This document shows positions 17,289-26,695 of a DNA stretch of 64,000 bases, piece by piece. Made by a program: the position numbers and the translations under genes. The stretch is from Streptomyces sp. D2-8 (lineage in GTDB: Bacteria; Actinomycetota; Actinomycetes; Streptomycetales; Streptomycetaceae): NCBI RefSeq assembly GCF_023184515.1, contig NZ_JAAHBP010000003.1:930001-994000 (forward strand), given 5' to 3'. Position 1 is the first letter of the stretch. Every line of letters starts with the position of its first letter. Below the pieces are notes generated by a model that worked only from the letters and a program-made list of their open reading frames with translations, was not told where the DNA came from and made no database searches.

Positions 17289-18826
17289 TGCTGATTCGCT
17301 CCCGTCTCCGGACGCCGCCTGACGGTCAGGCGGGACGGCAGGTGGGTCAGGTCGGCGCCGCGCGGGACGCCGAGACGTTCGAGTACGGCGGTGCCGGCCA
17401 CCGCGACGACCAGGTTGAGCACGAGCGCGGCCAGGCCGGCGTAGACCTGGAGCGGCCCGAAACCCAGGCCCACGATGGACGAGAACCCCTCGCGCACGAC
17501 CAGGAGGGTCCCGGCCACCATGCCCACGCCCCACCCGGCGAGCAGCGCCCGCGGATGCAGCCGCCCGGTGAACAGGCCTACGGCGACGGCCGGGAAGATC
17601 TGCAGGATCCAGACCCCGCCGAGCAACTGGAGGTTGATCGCGTCCTGGTCGCGCAGCCCGAAGACGAACGCGACCGCCCCGGCCTTCGCGATGAGCGAGA
17701 CGGCCTTGGCGATGCGGACCTGCCGTTTGGGCGTGGCCGTCGGGTGGACGTACTCGACGTACACGTTGCGGACGAAGCTGGTGGCGGCCGCGATCGACAT
17801 CACCGCCGCCGGGACCAGCGCCCCGACGGTGATCGCCCCGAACACCAGCCCGGCCAGCGGCGCCGGCATCAACCGGTCGACCAGCATCGGCACGGCCGCC
17901 TCGGCCCCGCCCTCGGGCGCCCGCACCCCGGCCGCGAGCGCCGCGAAGCCGAGGACGCCGAAGAGCGCGAGCAGTCCCGTCCAGGCGGGCAGCGCCACCG
18001 AGACCTTGCGCAGGGTGCGCGGCCCGTCGGCGGCGAACCCCGCCGTCAGGACGTGCGGGTACATCAGCAGGGCGAGCGCGGAGCCGAGCGCGAGGGTGGC
18101 GTAGGCGGGCTGCTGGGCCGGGGTCAGTGCCAGCGCCGAGCCGCCGAGCCGCCGGGCCGCTCCGTCGAAGACGGCGCCCGGCCCGCCGAGCCGCTCCAGG
18201 ACCAGCCAGGTGACCGCGGTGAGCGACACGAAGACGGCCACCGCCTTGAGCGCCGAGATGACCGTGGGCGCCCGCAGCCCGTGCCGGTACGTGGCCACGG
18301 CCAGACCCGCGAACAGCGCCACCATCACCAGGTCCCCGGCCACACCGCGCGGATACACCCCGCCGGCCGTCAGAACGGCGCGTATGCCGAGCAACTGGAG
18401 CGCCAGGTAGGGCATGGTCGCGAGGATCCCGGTCAGCGCGACGACCAGCGCGAGCGGCGGCGACCCGTACCGCCCGCGGACGAAGTCGGCGACGGTGACA
18501 TAGCCGTGGGCGCGGGCCACGGTCCACAGACGGCTGAGCAGCAGGAAGGCGAGGGGGCAGACGATCACCGTGTAGGGGACGGCGAAGAAGGCCGCCGCGC
18601 CGTTGCCGTACGCCAGACCCGGCACGGCGGTGAAGGTGTACGCGGTGAAGATCGTGCCGCCCAGCAGGAACCAGGTCCACACCGGGCCGAGACTGCGGTC
18701 GGCCAGTGCCCAGCCTTCGAGGGACGGCAGCCGGTCACTGGGGTGCAGGCGCCGTGCGGTGACCGCCAGCAGCGACGCTCCGCCGATCACGGCGAGGAAC
18801 GTCACGGTCATGGTGCCGTCGGCCAT
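17285..18826 (-). CDS. Sodium:solute symporter family transporter
   Basis: 513-residue integral membrane protein of the SSS family with about 13 membrane segments. Family features include LADRSLGPVWTWFLLGGTIFTAYTF near the N-terminus, VTVADFVRGRYG and an ATMPYLALQL helix, resembling MctC-like monocarboxylate/acetate permeases. It heads a coupled operon with a SigE-type sigma factor and is divergent from cstA, itself a pyruvate/peptide transporter family gene. An organic acid is a plausible substrate from family and neighbourhood, but this is inference. Confidence 0.85.
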   Translation of the reverse strand: MADGTMTVTFLAVIGGASLLAVTARRLHPSDRLPSLEGWALADRSLGPVWTWFLLGGTIFTAYTFTAVPGLAYGNGAAAFFAVPYTVIVCPLAFLLLSRLWTVARAHGYVTVADFVRGRYGSPPLALVVALTGILATMPYLALQLLGIRAVLTAGGVYPRGVAGDLVMVALFAGLAVATYRHGLRAPTVISALKAVAVFVSLTAVTWLVLERLGGPGAVFDGAARRLGGSALALTPAQQPAYATLALGSALALLMYPHVLTAGFAADGPRTLRKVSVALPAWTGLLALFGVLGFAALAAGVRAPEGGAEAAVPMLVDRLMPAPLAGLVFGAITVGALVPAAVMSIAAATSFVRNVYVEYVHPTATPKRQVRIAKAVSLIAKAGAVAFVFGLRDQDAINLQLLGGVWILQIFPAVAVGLFTGRLHPRALLAGWGVGMVAGTLLVVREGFSSIVGLGFGPLQVYAGLAALVLNLVVAVAGTAVLERLGVPRGADLTHLPSRLTVRRRPETGANQQ

Positions 18827-19003
18827 GGGTCACCGTCCTTGGTGTGCCTGAACCCTCACGGGGGAGTTGCGCGGCGGCCCCGATCGGAGGACACGGAACC
18901 GGCGGGAAATCCTCTGGACATTCGCTGTCAACCGGATCCGGGGGGTGGGCAACTCTTGCACAGACCGACAGCGAGGGGGAGAGCCGCCGTTCGCTGGCCC
19001 CCA

Positions 19004-19026
19004 GGCACCTCGTGTCACGAGGTGCC
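19004..19026. promoter_or_regulatory. Palindrome in the cstA leader
   Basis: Two perfect 11-base arms (GGCACCTCGTG and its complement) flank a single T, ending 26 bases before the cstA ATG. It may be an operator for a dimeric regulator acting in the cstA/symporter intergenic region, or an RNA hairpin in the leader. Confidence 0.6.
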
Positions 19027-19052
19027 CCGCACCGCCCTGCCGAGGAGCCGCC

Positions 19053-21206
19053 ATGCCTACGTCCGCCCTGTCCGAAACCGGCCTGCCAACGCCCAGAAAG
19101 TCGCGTTTGTCACCTCGATCCGCCCTGCTGTGGACCGCTGTCTCCCTGCTCGGTGCCGTTGCCTGGGGCGTGCTCGCCCTGGCCCGGGGCGAGCGGATCT
19201 CCGCGGTCTGGCTGGTGATCGCCGCACTCGGCTCGTACGCCATCGCCTACCGCTTCTACGCCCGGTTCATCGCCCGCCGGGTGCTCCGGCCGGACGACCG
19301 CCGGGCCACGCCCGCCGAGCGCCTGGAGGACGGCGTCGACTTCCAGCCGACCGACCGCCGGGTGCTGCTCGGCCACCACTTCGCCGCGATCGCCGGCGCC
19401 GGACCCCTGGTGGGACCGGTGCTCGCCGCGCAGATGGGCTATCTGCCGGGCACGCTGTGGATCGTGGCGGGGGTGATCTTCGCCGGGGCGGTGCAGGACA
19501 TGGTGGTGCTGTTCCTGTCGATGCGCCGGGACGGCAAGTCGCTGGGCCAGATGGCCCGCGACGAGATCGGCCGGGCGGGCGGGGCGGCCGCCCTGGTCGC
19601 GGTGTTCGCCATCATGATCATCCTGCTCGGCGTGCTCGCCCTGGTGGTCGTGAACGCTCTGGCCCACTCCCCGTGGGGCACGTTCTCCGTCGCGATGACC
19701 ATCCCCATCGCCCTCTTCATGGGCTTCTGGATGCACCGCGTCCGCCCCGGCAGGGTCGTCGAGACCAGCCTCATCGGCGTGGCGCTGCTGCTCCTGGCGA
19801 TCGTCGGCGGCGGCTGGGTGCAGAACTCCTCCCTGGCCGGCACGTTCACCCTCAGCCCCACCACCCTCGTCTTCTGCCTGATCGGCTACGGCTTCGTCGC
19901 CTCGGTGCTGCCGGTGTGGATGCTGCTGGCGCCGCGCGACTACCTCTCCACCTTCATGAAGATCGGCACGATCGCGCTCCTCGCGGTCGGGGTGATCGTG
20001 GCCGCGCCGGTGCTCAGGGCGGACGCGGTGAGCGATTTCGCGACCTCGGGAGCGGGCCCGGTCTTCGCGGGGTCGCTGTTCCCCTTCCTCTTCATCACGA
20101 TCGCCTGCGGCGCCCTGTCCGGCTTCCACGCCCTGGTCTCCTCCGGAACGACCCCGAAGCTGATCCAGAAGGAGTCCCAGGTCCGGCTGATCGGCTACGG
20201 CGCCATGCTGATGGAGTCGTTCGTCGCGATCATGGCGCTGATCGCCGCGGCGACGCTGGAGCCGGGCCTGTACTACGCGATGAACGCGCCGGCGGGTCTG
20301 CTCGGCGCGACGGCCGAGTCCGCCTCCCACGCGGTGGCCGGTCTCGGCTTCTCCATCACCCCCGACCAGCTCACCCAGGCCGCGAAGGCGGTCGAGGAAC
20401 AGACCCTGATCGCCCGCTCCGGCGGCGCCCCCACCCTCGCGGTCGGCATGGCGGAGATCTTCTCCACAGTCTTCGGCGGGGCGGCCATGAAGGCCTTCTG
20501 GTACCACTTCGCGATCATGTTCGAGGCGCTGTTCATCCTGACCACGGTGGACGCCGGCACCAGGGTCGGCCGCTTCATGCTCCAGGACATGCTCGGCAAC
20601 GTCATCAAGCCGCTCGGCCGGGTCAACTGGAAGCCCGGCATCTGGCTGTGCAGCGGCCTGGTCGTCGCCGCCTGGGGCTACTTCCTCCACACCGGCGCCA
20701 CCGACCCGCTCGGCGGAATCAACCAGCTCTTCCCGCTCTTCGGCATCGCCAACCAGCTGCTCGCCGCCATCGCCCTCGCCGTCTGCACCACCGTCCTGGT
20801 CAAGTCCGGCCGGCTGCGCTGGGCCTGGGTCACCGGCGTACCGCTGGCCTGGGTCACCGCGATCACCTTCACCGCCGGCTGGCAGAAGCTCTTCTCCGCC
20901 GATCCGAAGATCGGCTTCTTCGCCCAACGGGCCCACTACGCCGACGCCCTGGATGCCGGCCGGATCCTCGCCCCCGCCAAGACGACCGCCGACATGCGCA
21001 CCGTGGTCACCAACTCCACCGTCGACGGCGTCCTCATCGCCCTCTTCCTGCTCCTGGTCGCCGTGGTGATCGGCAACGCGGCGGTGGTCTGCGTGCGCGC
21101 GATACGGTCCGCGACGCCGCTGCCGACCACCGAGGCCCCGTACGTCGAGTCCCGCATCGACGTCCCCGGCAGCTCCGTCGAGCCCCTGGCCGGAGCCCGC
21201 TCGTGA
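19053..21206 (+). CDS. cstA: Carbon starvation protein CstA family transporter
   Basis: 717-residue integral membrane protein with many hydrophobic segments. Characteristic CstA stretches are visible: YRFYARFIARRVLRPDDRRATPAE, VLLGHHFAAIAGAGPLVGPVLAAQMGYLPG, SGTTPKLIQKE, and later GTRVGRFMLQDMLGN. E. coli CstA-family members import peptides or pyruvate during nutrient limitation. GAGGAG lies upstream of ATG 19053. The stop overlaps the next gene's GTG (GTGA), pairing it with a YbdD-like small protein as in enteric bacteria. It is divergent from the symporter-sigma operon and has a palindrome in its leader. Confidence 0.9.
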   Translation: MPTSALSETGLPTPRKSRLSPRSALLWTAVSLLGAVAWGVLALARGERISAVWLVIAALGSYAIAYRFYARFIARRVLRPDDRRATPAERLEDGVDFQPTDRRVLLGHHFAAIAGAGPLVGPVLAAQMGYLPGTLWIVAGVIFAGAVQDMVVLFLSMRRDGKSLGQMARDEIGRAGGAAALVAVFAIMIILLGVLALVVVNALAHSPWGTFSVAMTIPIALFMGFWMHRVRPGRVVETSLIGVALLLLAIVGGGWVQNSSLAGTFTLSPTTLVFCLIGYGFVASVLPVWMLLAPRDYLSTFMKIGTIALLAVGVIVAAPVLRADAVSDFATSGAGPVFAGSLFPFLFITIACGALSGFHALVSSGTTPKLIQKESQVRLIGYGAMLMESFVAIMALIAAATLEPGLYYAMNAPAGLLGATAESASHAVAGLGFSITPDQLTQAAKAVEEQTLIARSGGAPTLAVGMAEIFSTVFGGAAMKAFWYHFAIMFEALFILTTVDAGTRVGRFMLQDMLGNVIKPLGRVNWKPGIWLCSGLVVAAWGYFLHTGATDPLGGINQLFPLFGIANQLLAAIALAVCTTVLVKSGRLRWAWVTGVPLAWVTAITFTAGWQKLFSADPKIGFFAQRAHYADALDAGRILAPAKTTADMRTVVTNSTVDGVLIALFLLLVAVVIGNAAVVCVRAIRSATPLPTTEAPYVESRIDVPGSSVEPLAGARS

Positions 21207-21391
21207 GGATCCGGCGCTGGGCGCGGGCCGTGCGCTGGTACCTGCGCGAGCTGACCGGGGAGGCCGCGTACGACCGTCACTGTGAGCGGCACCGACGCCA
21301 CCACCCGCTCGCCCCGGTGCCGACCCGCCGCGAATACCAGGTGCTGCGCACCCGGCACCAGGAATCCCGTACCCACAGCCGCTGCTGCTGA
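21203..21391 (+). CDS. YbdD/YjiX-family small protein
   Basis: 62 residues, basic, with VRIRRWARAVRWYLRELTGEAAYDRHCERHRRHHP and PTRREYQVLRTR, the conserved pattern of the YbdD/YjiX (DUF466) family that accompanies CstA/YjiY transporters. GTG 21203 overlaps the cstA stop codon (GTGA), which fixes the start. It is thought to be required for transporter function in E. coli relatives. Confidence 0.85.
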   Translation: MRIRRWARAVRWYLRELTGEAAYDRHCERHRRHHPLAPVPTRREYQVLRTRHQESRTHSRCC

Positions 21392-21459
21392 GCGGCTCCC
21401 GCGAGGCCGCGCGTGCGACGGAACAAGTCCGCCCGCGCCGGCCTGTGGTTCCGGGCGGC

Positions 21460-21985
21460 CCTCGGCGAAGCTATACGGCTGAGCCGAGGCTCCGTCGTCA
21501 GGCGGCCGCGGCCCAGGGTCGGTCGCCCGCTGATCCGCATGGGGACGCGGCACTCCGTACCGTCGGACAACTGCTGGATCAGAGGGGCGCGGGCCGGCAG
21601 CCGGAAGGGCAGCCGCAGCACGTCCTGGCAGGCGACGGGGACAGGCGGAGTGCCGGCGCCGGTCGACTCGGCCCGGGTGCTCCGGCTGTCCGCGCGGAAC
21701 GTGATCGTGCCCTGCTCTATTCGGGATGCCCCACAGAGCGCGGCCCCCGGCCAGAGCCTGGCCGTCGTCGACCCAGGAGGCCACGGTGCTCGCGGCGGCA
21801 CGGTGTCCGTGGCGTACGGCCGGGGCGATGAGGAACGCGCGGTAGGCGAGGACGCCGCCGGGCCGGTAGTCGACCCAGAAGGTGACCAGGGTGGCGCGGC
21901 GCCGCACGGCCCAGGGGCGGACCCCGGGCGGCAGGGGCCAGGACGGCAGGTCGCCCACCGGGATGCGCCACAGCGAGACGACCAT
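21460..21985 (-). pseudogene. Acetoacetate decarboxylase-like gene, frameshifted
   Basis: Two frames together encode one acetoacetate-decarboxylase-superfamily protein. From ATG 21985 the frame gives VVSLWRIPVGDLPSW, VTFWVDYRPGGVLAYRAFL and GGRALWGIP. The neighbouring frame then continues with EQGTITFRADSRSTRAE, DVLRLPFRLPARAPLI and PMRISGRPTLG. The switch lies near 21720, at the spot where the family carries its catalytic Lys (LWG-P-K). The residue there reads Asn before the frame is lost. The 3' end is uncertain because the second frame runs on into the antisense of the YbdD-like gene. Confidence 0.55.
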
Positions 21986-22042
21986 GGCGCCGCTTCCGGG
22001 GCGGGCCCGCGGCGCGCGGCCACGGGCCCTGCCCGGTGCGGG

Positions 22043-23932
22043 TCAGCGGTCCTTGGCCAGGGCGACGAGTTCGGCGAACAGGCCGCCGGCGCCGACGAGA
22101 TCCTCGTACGTCCCCTGCTCGACGACCCGGCCCTTGTCCATGACGAGGACGCGGTCGGCGAGGCGGGTGTTCTCCAGTTGGTGGGTGACGACGATCGTCA
22201 TGCGTTCGACGGCGATCCTCTTGATCTCGAGGAAGATGGCGTGCTCGCCGCGGGCGTCCATCTGGGACGTCGGCTCGTCCAGGATCAGAAGCGGCGTCCG
22301 GCGGTACAGGGCGCGTCCGCACACCAGGCGCTGCCACTGCCCGCCGGAGAGTTCGGCGCCACCCCACAGCTCCTTGGCGAGGAGGGTGTCGAGTTGCCGG
22401 GGCAGCTTCTCGATCGCTTCGCGCATGCCGACGGCGTCGACCACGTCCCACACGGGACCGTCGTCGAAGGTCTTCGGCTGCCCGAGAGTGATGTTCTCGC
22501 GGGTGCGCAGGGGCCAGCAGGCGAAGTTCTGCGGTACGAGCGCGGTCCGTTTCCACACGGCGTCGGGGTCGGCGTGAGCGAGGTCGACGCCGTCCCACAG
22601 CACGCGTCCCTTGTCGGCGAGGAGGATGCCGGTGATGAGCTTGGCGAGGGTGGACTTGCCCGAGCCGTTCTCGCCGACGATCGCCAGGATCTCGCCCCGG
22701 CGGAGGGTGAGCGACACCCCCGCGACGGCCGGTTCGTCCTTGCCCGGGTACTGGTACACGACCTCGTCGAGGCGGATCTCGTCGACGCGTTCCGGGATGG
22801 TCAGCTCACCGCGCCGCGGGGCGCGTTCGGCGGCCATGTCGAGGAAGGCCCGCATGTCGGCCAGATAGAGCGAGGTGTGGAACATCGCAGCGCCGTGAAT
22901 GACGAACTGGCCGAGCGCCGCGAGGGTGGTCTGCACGGCGACGACGGCCGTGGCGGCGACGGGCAGGGCGACCCGGCCGCCGGCGGCCAGCCAGGCGAGG
23001 GTGGCCCAGGTGCACAGCAGGAAGACCCCGCCCAGGGCGCTGGTGGCGAGCACGATGCGCAGCAGACGCGGGGCGGCGGTGAGGGTGCGCTGGTCGATGC
23101 GGTCGGACAGGGCCCGGTACCAGTAGACGAGATAGCCGGTCATGCCGTTGGCGCGGACCTCGTCGCCGAACCGGGAGTAGGTGGCCCACCAGCGCATCAT
23201 GGAACGCACGTTGCGGTCGCCGACGTTGAGGTAGTGCGTCTCGTAGTCGACACGCGCGGACAGGACGGCTCCGGCGCCCGCCGGGAGGACGGCCAGGAGC
23301 AGCAGGGGCAGCATCAGCGGGTGCAGTGCCGTGATGACGCCGCTCGCGGCGATCATGCGGATCAGCGCGGACGTGAACCGCTGGGCGTCCTGGACCATCA
23401 TCCGGGTGCGGGTGACACCGACTTCGGCGGCTTCCTGGCGGTCGGCGAAGCCGTCCTCCCCGTAGGCGGCGGTCTCCACCCGGCACACCGCGGCGACCAG
23501 GGCGATGTCGGCTTCGGTCGTCAGCAGCGGGGTGATCCGGCCGTCGGCGTAGGAGGACACGGCGCTGCTGATCCGGCCGACGGCCGCGGCCGCCGTCACC
23601 ACGATCAGGGCGGGCAGCGCAGCGTGCAGGCGTTCGGAAACCGTGCCGCTGCCGAGGAGGTGCGTCATGGTCTGCGCGGTGAACGCGAGGACGACGGCCG
23701 CCGCGATGCCGGTGAGGAGCTGGCACACGAGGAGCAGTACGACGCCGGCCCTGTCGACGGCCCACGCCATCCGCGCGGTGTGCCCGAGGACCGACGGCAG
23801 GCGGCGGCACATCGCACCGAAACTGGCGTCTGCCAGCGGGTTCTTGCCGTACTTCCCGCCGAACGTGAGGGTTGCGGGTGGGGGAGGGGGCGGAGTGTTC
23901 TCGTCAGCGGTCGAGGTGTCGGTCACCGTCAC
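22043..23932 (-). CDS. ABC transporter, fused membrane and ATPase half-exporter
   Basis: 629 residues. The N-terminal 350 or so form a type-I exporter membrane domain of about six helices (first near AGVVLLLVCQLLTGIAAAVVLAF). The ATPase follows with Walker A GENGSGKST, a Q-loop region LVPQNFACWPL, signature LSGGQWQR, Walker B LLILDEPTSQMD and the switch His in VVTHQLE. Both catalytic halves are intact, and it should work as a homodimer or with an unknown partner. GTG 23932 has GGAGG seven bases upstream; upstream in-frame codons run into degraded sequence. No adjacent peptide or biosynthetic gene hints at the substrate. Confidence 0.88.
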   Translation of the reverse strand: MTVTDTSTADENTPPPPPPATLTFGGKYGKNPLADASFGAMCRRLPSVLGHTARMAWAVDRAGVVLLLVCQLLTGIAAAVVLAFTAQTMTHLLGSGTVSERLHAALPALIVVTAAAAVGRISSAVSSYADGRITPLLTTEADIALVAAVCRVETAAYGEDGFADRQEAAEVGVTRTRMMVQDAQRFTSALIRMIAASGVITALHPLMLPLLLLAVLPAGAGAVLSARVDYETHYLNVGDRNVRSMMRWWATYSRFGDEVRANGMTGYLVYWYRALSDRIDQRTLTAAPRLLRIVLATSALGGVFLLCTWATLAWLAAGGRVALPVAATAVVAVQTTLAALGQFVIHGAAMFHTSLYLADMRAFLDMAAERAPRRGELTIPERVDEIRLDEVVYQYPGKDEPAVAGVSLTLRRGEILAIVGENGSGKSTLAKLITGILLADKGRVLWDGVDLAHADPDAVWKRTALVPQNFACWPLRTRENITLGQPKTFDDGPVWDVVDAVGMREAIEKLPRQLDTLLAKELWGGAELSGGQWQRLVCGRALYRRTPLLILDEPTSQMDARGEHAIFLEIKRIAVERMTIVVTHQLENTRLADRVLVMDKGRVVEQGTYEDLVGAGGLFAELVALAKDR

Positions 23933-24225
23933 CTGGGTCCCTCCTCGGGTTCGTGCCGCGCCTGGACGGCTCGGCGGTGCACGGCCTAACGACGTGGCAC
24001 CCGAATCGAACGCGCTCGATTCCGGACGCGCTGAGGCCCTTGCCGCGCAAGGGGTCGACCGGGGCGGCTCGCTGCTGGGGGCCGATCCCGGGAGCGCGGG
24101 GTTGGCCGAATCGCGGAGGCTCGAAACGCCTGTGGTGGATGGGATTTCGGAGTGGTGACCATCAGGTCGTCCCCCGCCTTCGCGCGGCATCGCGGCGGGC
24201 CCCGTGCCGGACCTCGGCGTCGGGC
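23933..24225. other. Non-coding or degraded stretch upstream of the ABC exporter
   Basis: No supportable gene. The exporter's ribosome site lies at its left end. A short inverted repeat (GAATCGA at 24003-24009 with TCGATTC at 24016-24022) looks superficially like a tRNA T-arm, but no cloverleaf can be built around it. Confidence 0.4.
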
Positions 24226-24427
24226 CGGCGCCAGCGGGCTCAGGCCGAACGTCAGGACACCCAGGGGGAGATGGAGCGACGGGGCATGTGCGATGCCGAG
24301 TACGACCTGGGCCGAGGCGAGGACGAGGAAAACCCGACGCGTGCCGGACAGGCCGGGGCGAGCCGCCGCCCGGCTTCCACGCCGGCACCGTGGTGAGGGC
24401 GTACAGCATCGACGCCCCGTACATCAC
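24226..24427 (-). pseudogene. Possible remnant of a small integral membrane protein
   Basis: Two frames give pieces that fit one multi-helix membrane protein: LYALTTVPAWKPGGG in the frame starting at 24427, then in another frame VFLVLASAQVVLGIAHA and LHLPLGVLTFGL. The order and the WRPGGG-then-AQ-x-x-LG-then-LHxPLG pattern recall a family of small Streptomyces membrane proteins of unknown function. The frame is broken and the first helices are missing. The assignment rests on pattern memory and is weak. Confidence 0.35.
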
Positions 24428-24735
24428 ACGGGCTCCGGCGCTGCGCAGTGTCTCGCCGTGGGCCGAGGTCAGCAGTAGTCCGGCGGGGCCATGTCACAGT
24501 CCTCTCTTCCGCCCTCGGGCGGTAGATCGATAAGGTCTCACCAGCCCGACGACGCGAGGCTGCGAAAGAAGCCGGCATGACACGAACCGCCCATCATCGT
24601 CGCCGTCCGCACAGCCCGAGCGCACCCGACTGCTCATGGGGAAAGCCCTGGTGTTCCGTGGTCCTCCGCGACCTCAGGTACAGCGCGCGCAGCGTCACCG
24701 ACGCGACACGTGAGTCCAGAAGGCCCCGGCCTCGC

Positions 24736-24966
24736 ATGGTCCGCCGCACCGTGGACGTCTACTCGTTCGCCCGGCACCAGCGCGACCCCTCCGTCGCCCA
24801 GTGGGCCGCAACGGAGGAACGCCGGGCGCGGCAGCGGCTGCGAACCCGGACAGGGACTCTCCTGAGACTCGTGAACACCACCGCCGGCGCACTCGCACTC
24901 GATGCCGCGGACACGGTGGACATACCGCCGGCGCGCCATCGGCGGGGCGCCCTCTGGCTCGCGTAG
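24736..24966 (+). CDS. Hypothetical small basic protein, doubtful
   Basis: 76 codons from ATG 24736: VDVYSFARHQRDPSVAQWAATEERRARQRLRTRTGTLLRLVNTT. Codon third positions are GC-rich in the first half and less so later. No family is recognised, no good ribosome site is present, and the flanks are degraded, so this may be a remnant or not a gene at all. Confidence 0.25.
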   Translation: MVRRTVDVYSFARHQRDPSVAQWAATEERRARQRLRTRTGTLLRLVNTTAGALALDAADTVDIPPARHRRGALWLA

Positions 24967-25079
24967 CAGCCTCCCGGAGAACCACCCCACCGGGAACTCA
25001 CGCCGGCCGACCCCTCTCGCATCCGAGGGCAGCCCGTCCGCTGTGGAACGCCAGGCAGCCGCTGCCCCGCCCGGGAGGG

Positions 25080-26543
25080 TCACAACGGCCCCGGCGCCGT
25101 CATCCAGCGCCACTGTGTGAACTGCTCCAGGCTGGCGGTGCCGCCGATGCGGGAGGCGTTGCCCGAGACGCCCATGCCGCCGAAGGGCGCGTTCGCGGCG
25201 TCCTTGGCGGACACGTCGTTGATATGGATCATGCCCGTACGCAGCCGCTGCGCGAGGGCGATCGCGCGAGGCGCTGACCCGGAGTGGACGGCGGCGGCCA
25301 GACCGTACGCCGTGTCGTTGGCGATCTCCACGGCCTCGTCCTCGCCACGGAACGGGATGACCGGAGCGACAGGACCGAAGATCTCCTCGTGGAAAACCGG
25401 CATGGACCGGTCGACGCGGTCCAGCACGGTGGGCGGATAGAAGAGCCCCTCGCGGCTGCCTCCGGCCAGCACGCGTGCTCCGAAGGCCACGCTCTCGTCC
25501 ACGATCCGCTCGATCCGGGCCGCCTGCCGCTCGCTGATGACAGGACCGAGTACCACGCCCTCGTCGCGGGGATCACCGATCGGCAGCGCCTTCGCCTGCC
25601 GGACGAGCGCCTCGGTGTACGCCTCCACGACGTCCGCGTGGACCACATGGCGGCCGGCCGCGACACAGGCCTGGCCCTGGTAGCCGAACGAACTCATGGC
25701 CCCTGCCACGGCGGCCGCCTCCACGTCCGCGTCCTCCAGCACGATGATCGAGTTCTTGCCGCCGAGCTCCAGCGACACCCGTTTGAGCCCTTCTCCGGCG
25801 ATCCGGGCCACCTCCCGCCCCACCTCGGTGGAGCCGGTGAACGAGACCATCGCGACATGCCGGTCGGCGGCGACCGCACGCCCGGTCGCCGCGTCGCCGG
25901 GAAGGACGTGCAGCACGCCCTCGGGCAGCCCGCCCTCCCGGAACAGCTGCGCGACGAGGACTCCGCCGGACACCGGGGTCAGGGGATCGGGCTTGAGCAG
26001 CGCGGCGTTACCGAGGCCCAGGGCAGGCGCCAGTGCCCGCATCGCGAACAGCAGCGGCGCGTTCCACGGGGTGATGACCCCTACGACCCCCAGCGGCACC
26101 CGCCACGCCAGGCTCGTGCCGCCGGGCACCTGCGGTGCGAGAACCTCGCCCGGGGGCCGCGACGCGAGCCCGATCGCGTGCTCCAGTTGAGCGAGGCCGG
26201 CCGCGATCTCGTAGTCACCCTTGGCCGGGACGCCCCCCGACTCCCGGACGATCCATTCACGGACCGCCCCGATGTGCTCGCGCAGGGCCCGGCCGGCACC
26301 CATCAGGACGTCGACCCGGTCGGACGCGGTGGCCGCCGCCCAGTCCGACGCTGCCCGGGCGGCCCGGGCACCCGCCCGTGCGACATCTGCCGGAGAGGCC
26401 ACGCCCACCTCCGCCAGGGGCTCGCCGGTGGCCGGCTCGATCACCTGACGGGTGCCGCCCTCAGCCGTCCGCCAGCCCTCGCTGTAGATCTTCCCGGTCC
26501 ACTCGGCCGCGTCCGGCCAGGTCCGCTCCCCGTCAACAGGCAT
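25080..26543 (-). CDS. Aldehyde dehydrogenase, benzaldehyde dehydrogenase type
   Basis: 487-residue cytoplasmic NAD(P)-dependent aldehyde dehydrogenase. The cofactor motif VSFTGSTEVGR, the general base Glu in LELGGKNS and the catalytic Cys in GYQGQACVAAGRH are all intact. PWNAPLLFAMRALAPALGLGN and IHINDVSAKDAANAPFGGMGVSG are typical of benzaldehyde/vanillin-type members. GGAGG lies eight bases before ATG 26543, so that start is preferred to one 21 codons earlier. It is divergent from the phosphatase gene. The aromatic aldehyde specificity is inferred from sequence style only. Confidence 0.88.
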   Translation of the reverse strand: MPVDGERTWPDAAEWTGKIYSEGWRTAEGGTRQVIEPATGEPLAEVGVASPADVARAGARAARAASDWAAATASDRVDVLMGAGRALREHIGAVREWIVRESGGVPAKGDYEIAAGLAQLEHAIGLASRPPGEVLAPQVPGGTSLAWRVPLGVVGVITPWNAPLLFAMRALAPALGLGNAALLKPDPLTPVSGGVLVAQLFREGGLPEGVLHVLPGDAATGRAVAADRHVAMVSFTGSTEVGREVARIAGEGLKRVSLELGGKNSIIVLEDADVEAAAVAGAMSSFGYQGQACVAAGRHVVHADVVEAYTEALVRQAKALPIGDPRDEGVVLGPVISERQAARIERIVDESVAFGARVLAGGSREGLFYPPTVLDRVDRSMPVFHEEIFGPVAPVIPFRGEDEAVEIANDTAYGLAAAVHSGSAPRAIALAQRLRTGMIHINDVSAKDAANAPFGGMGVSGNASRIGGTASLEQFTQWRWMTAPGPL

Positions 26544-26695
26544 GGTCACGACCTCCGCCCCTGGCCGGTGGATCCCTCCCACGCGGCTATCAGCGTTCCT
26601 GGCCATTCAACCCGGGAAGGGGGTATCTGTCATTCTTGGGGCATATCTGAACGAAGCAGTAAGTATGCCGAGCGGGTGAGGCGGGTTGAGGCTCC

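Noticed and set aside
17342..21391. 1349-codon open frame on the plus strand
   Set aside because: It is antisense to the symporter and out of frame with cstA. Only its last 62 codons (21203-21391) are real, as the YbdD-like protein.
21413..23989. 858-codon frame on the plus strand
   Set aside because: Antisense to the ABC exporter, which has complete Walker and signature motifs.
24003..24022. tRNA T-arm-like inverted repeat
   Set aside because: No anticodon arm, acceptor stem or CCA can be found around it.
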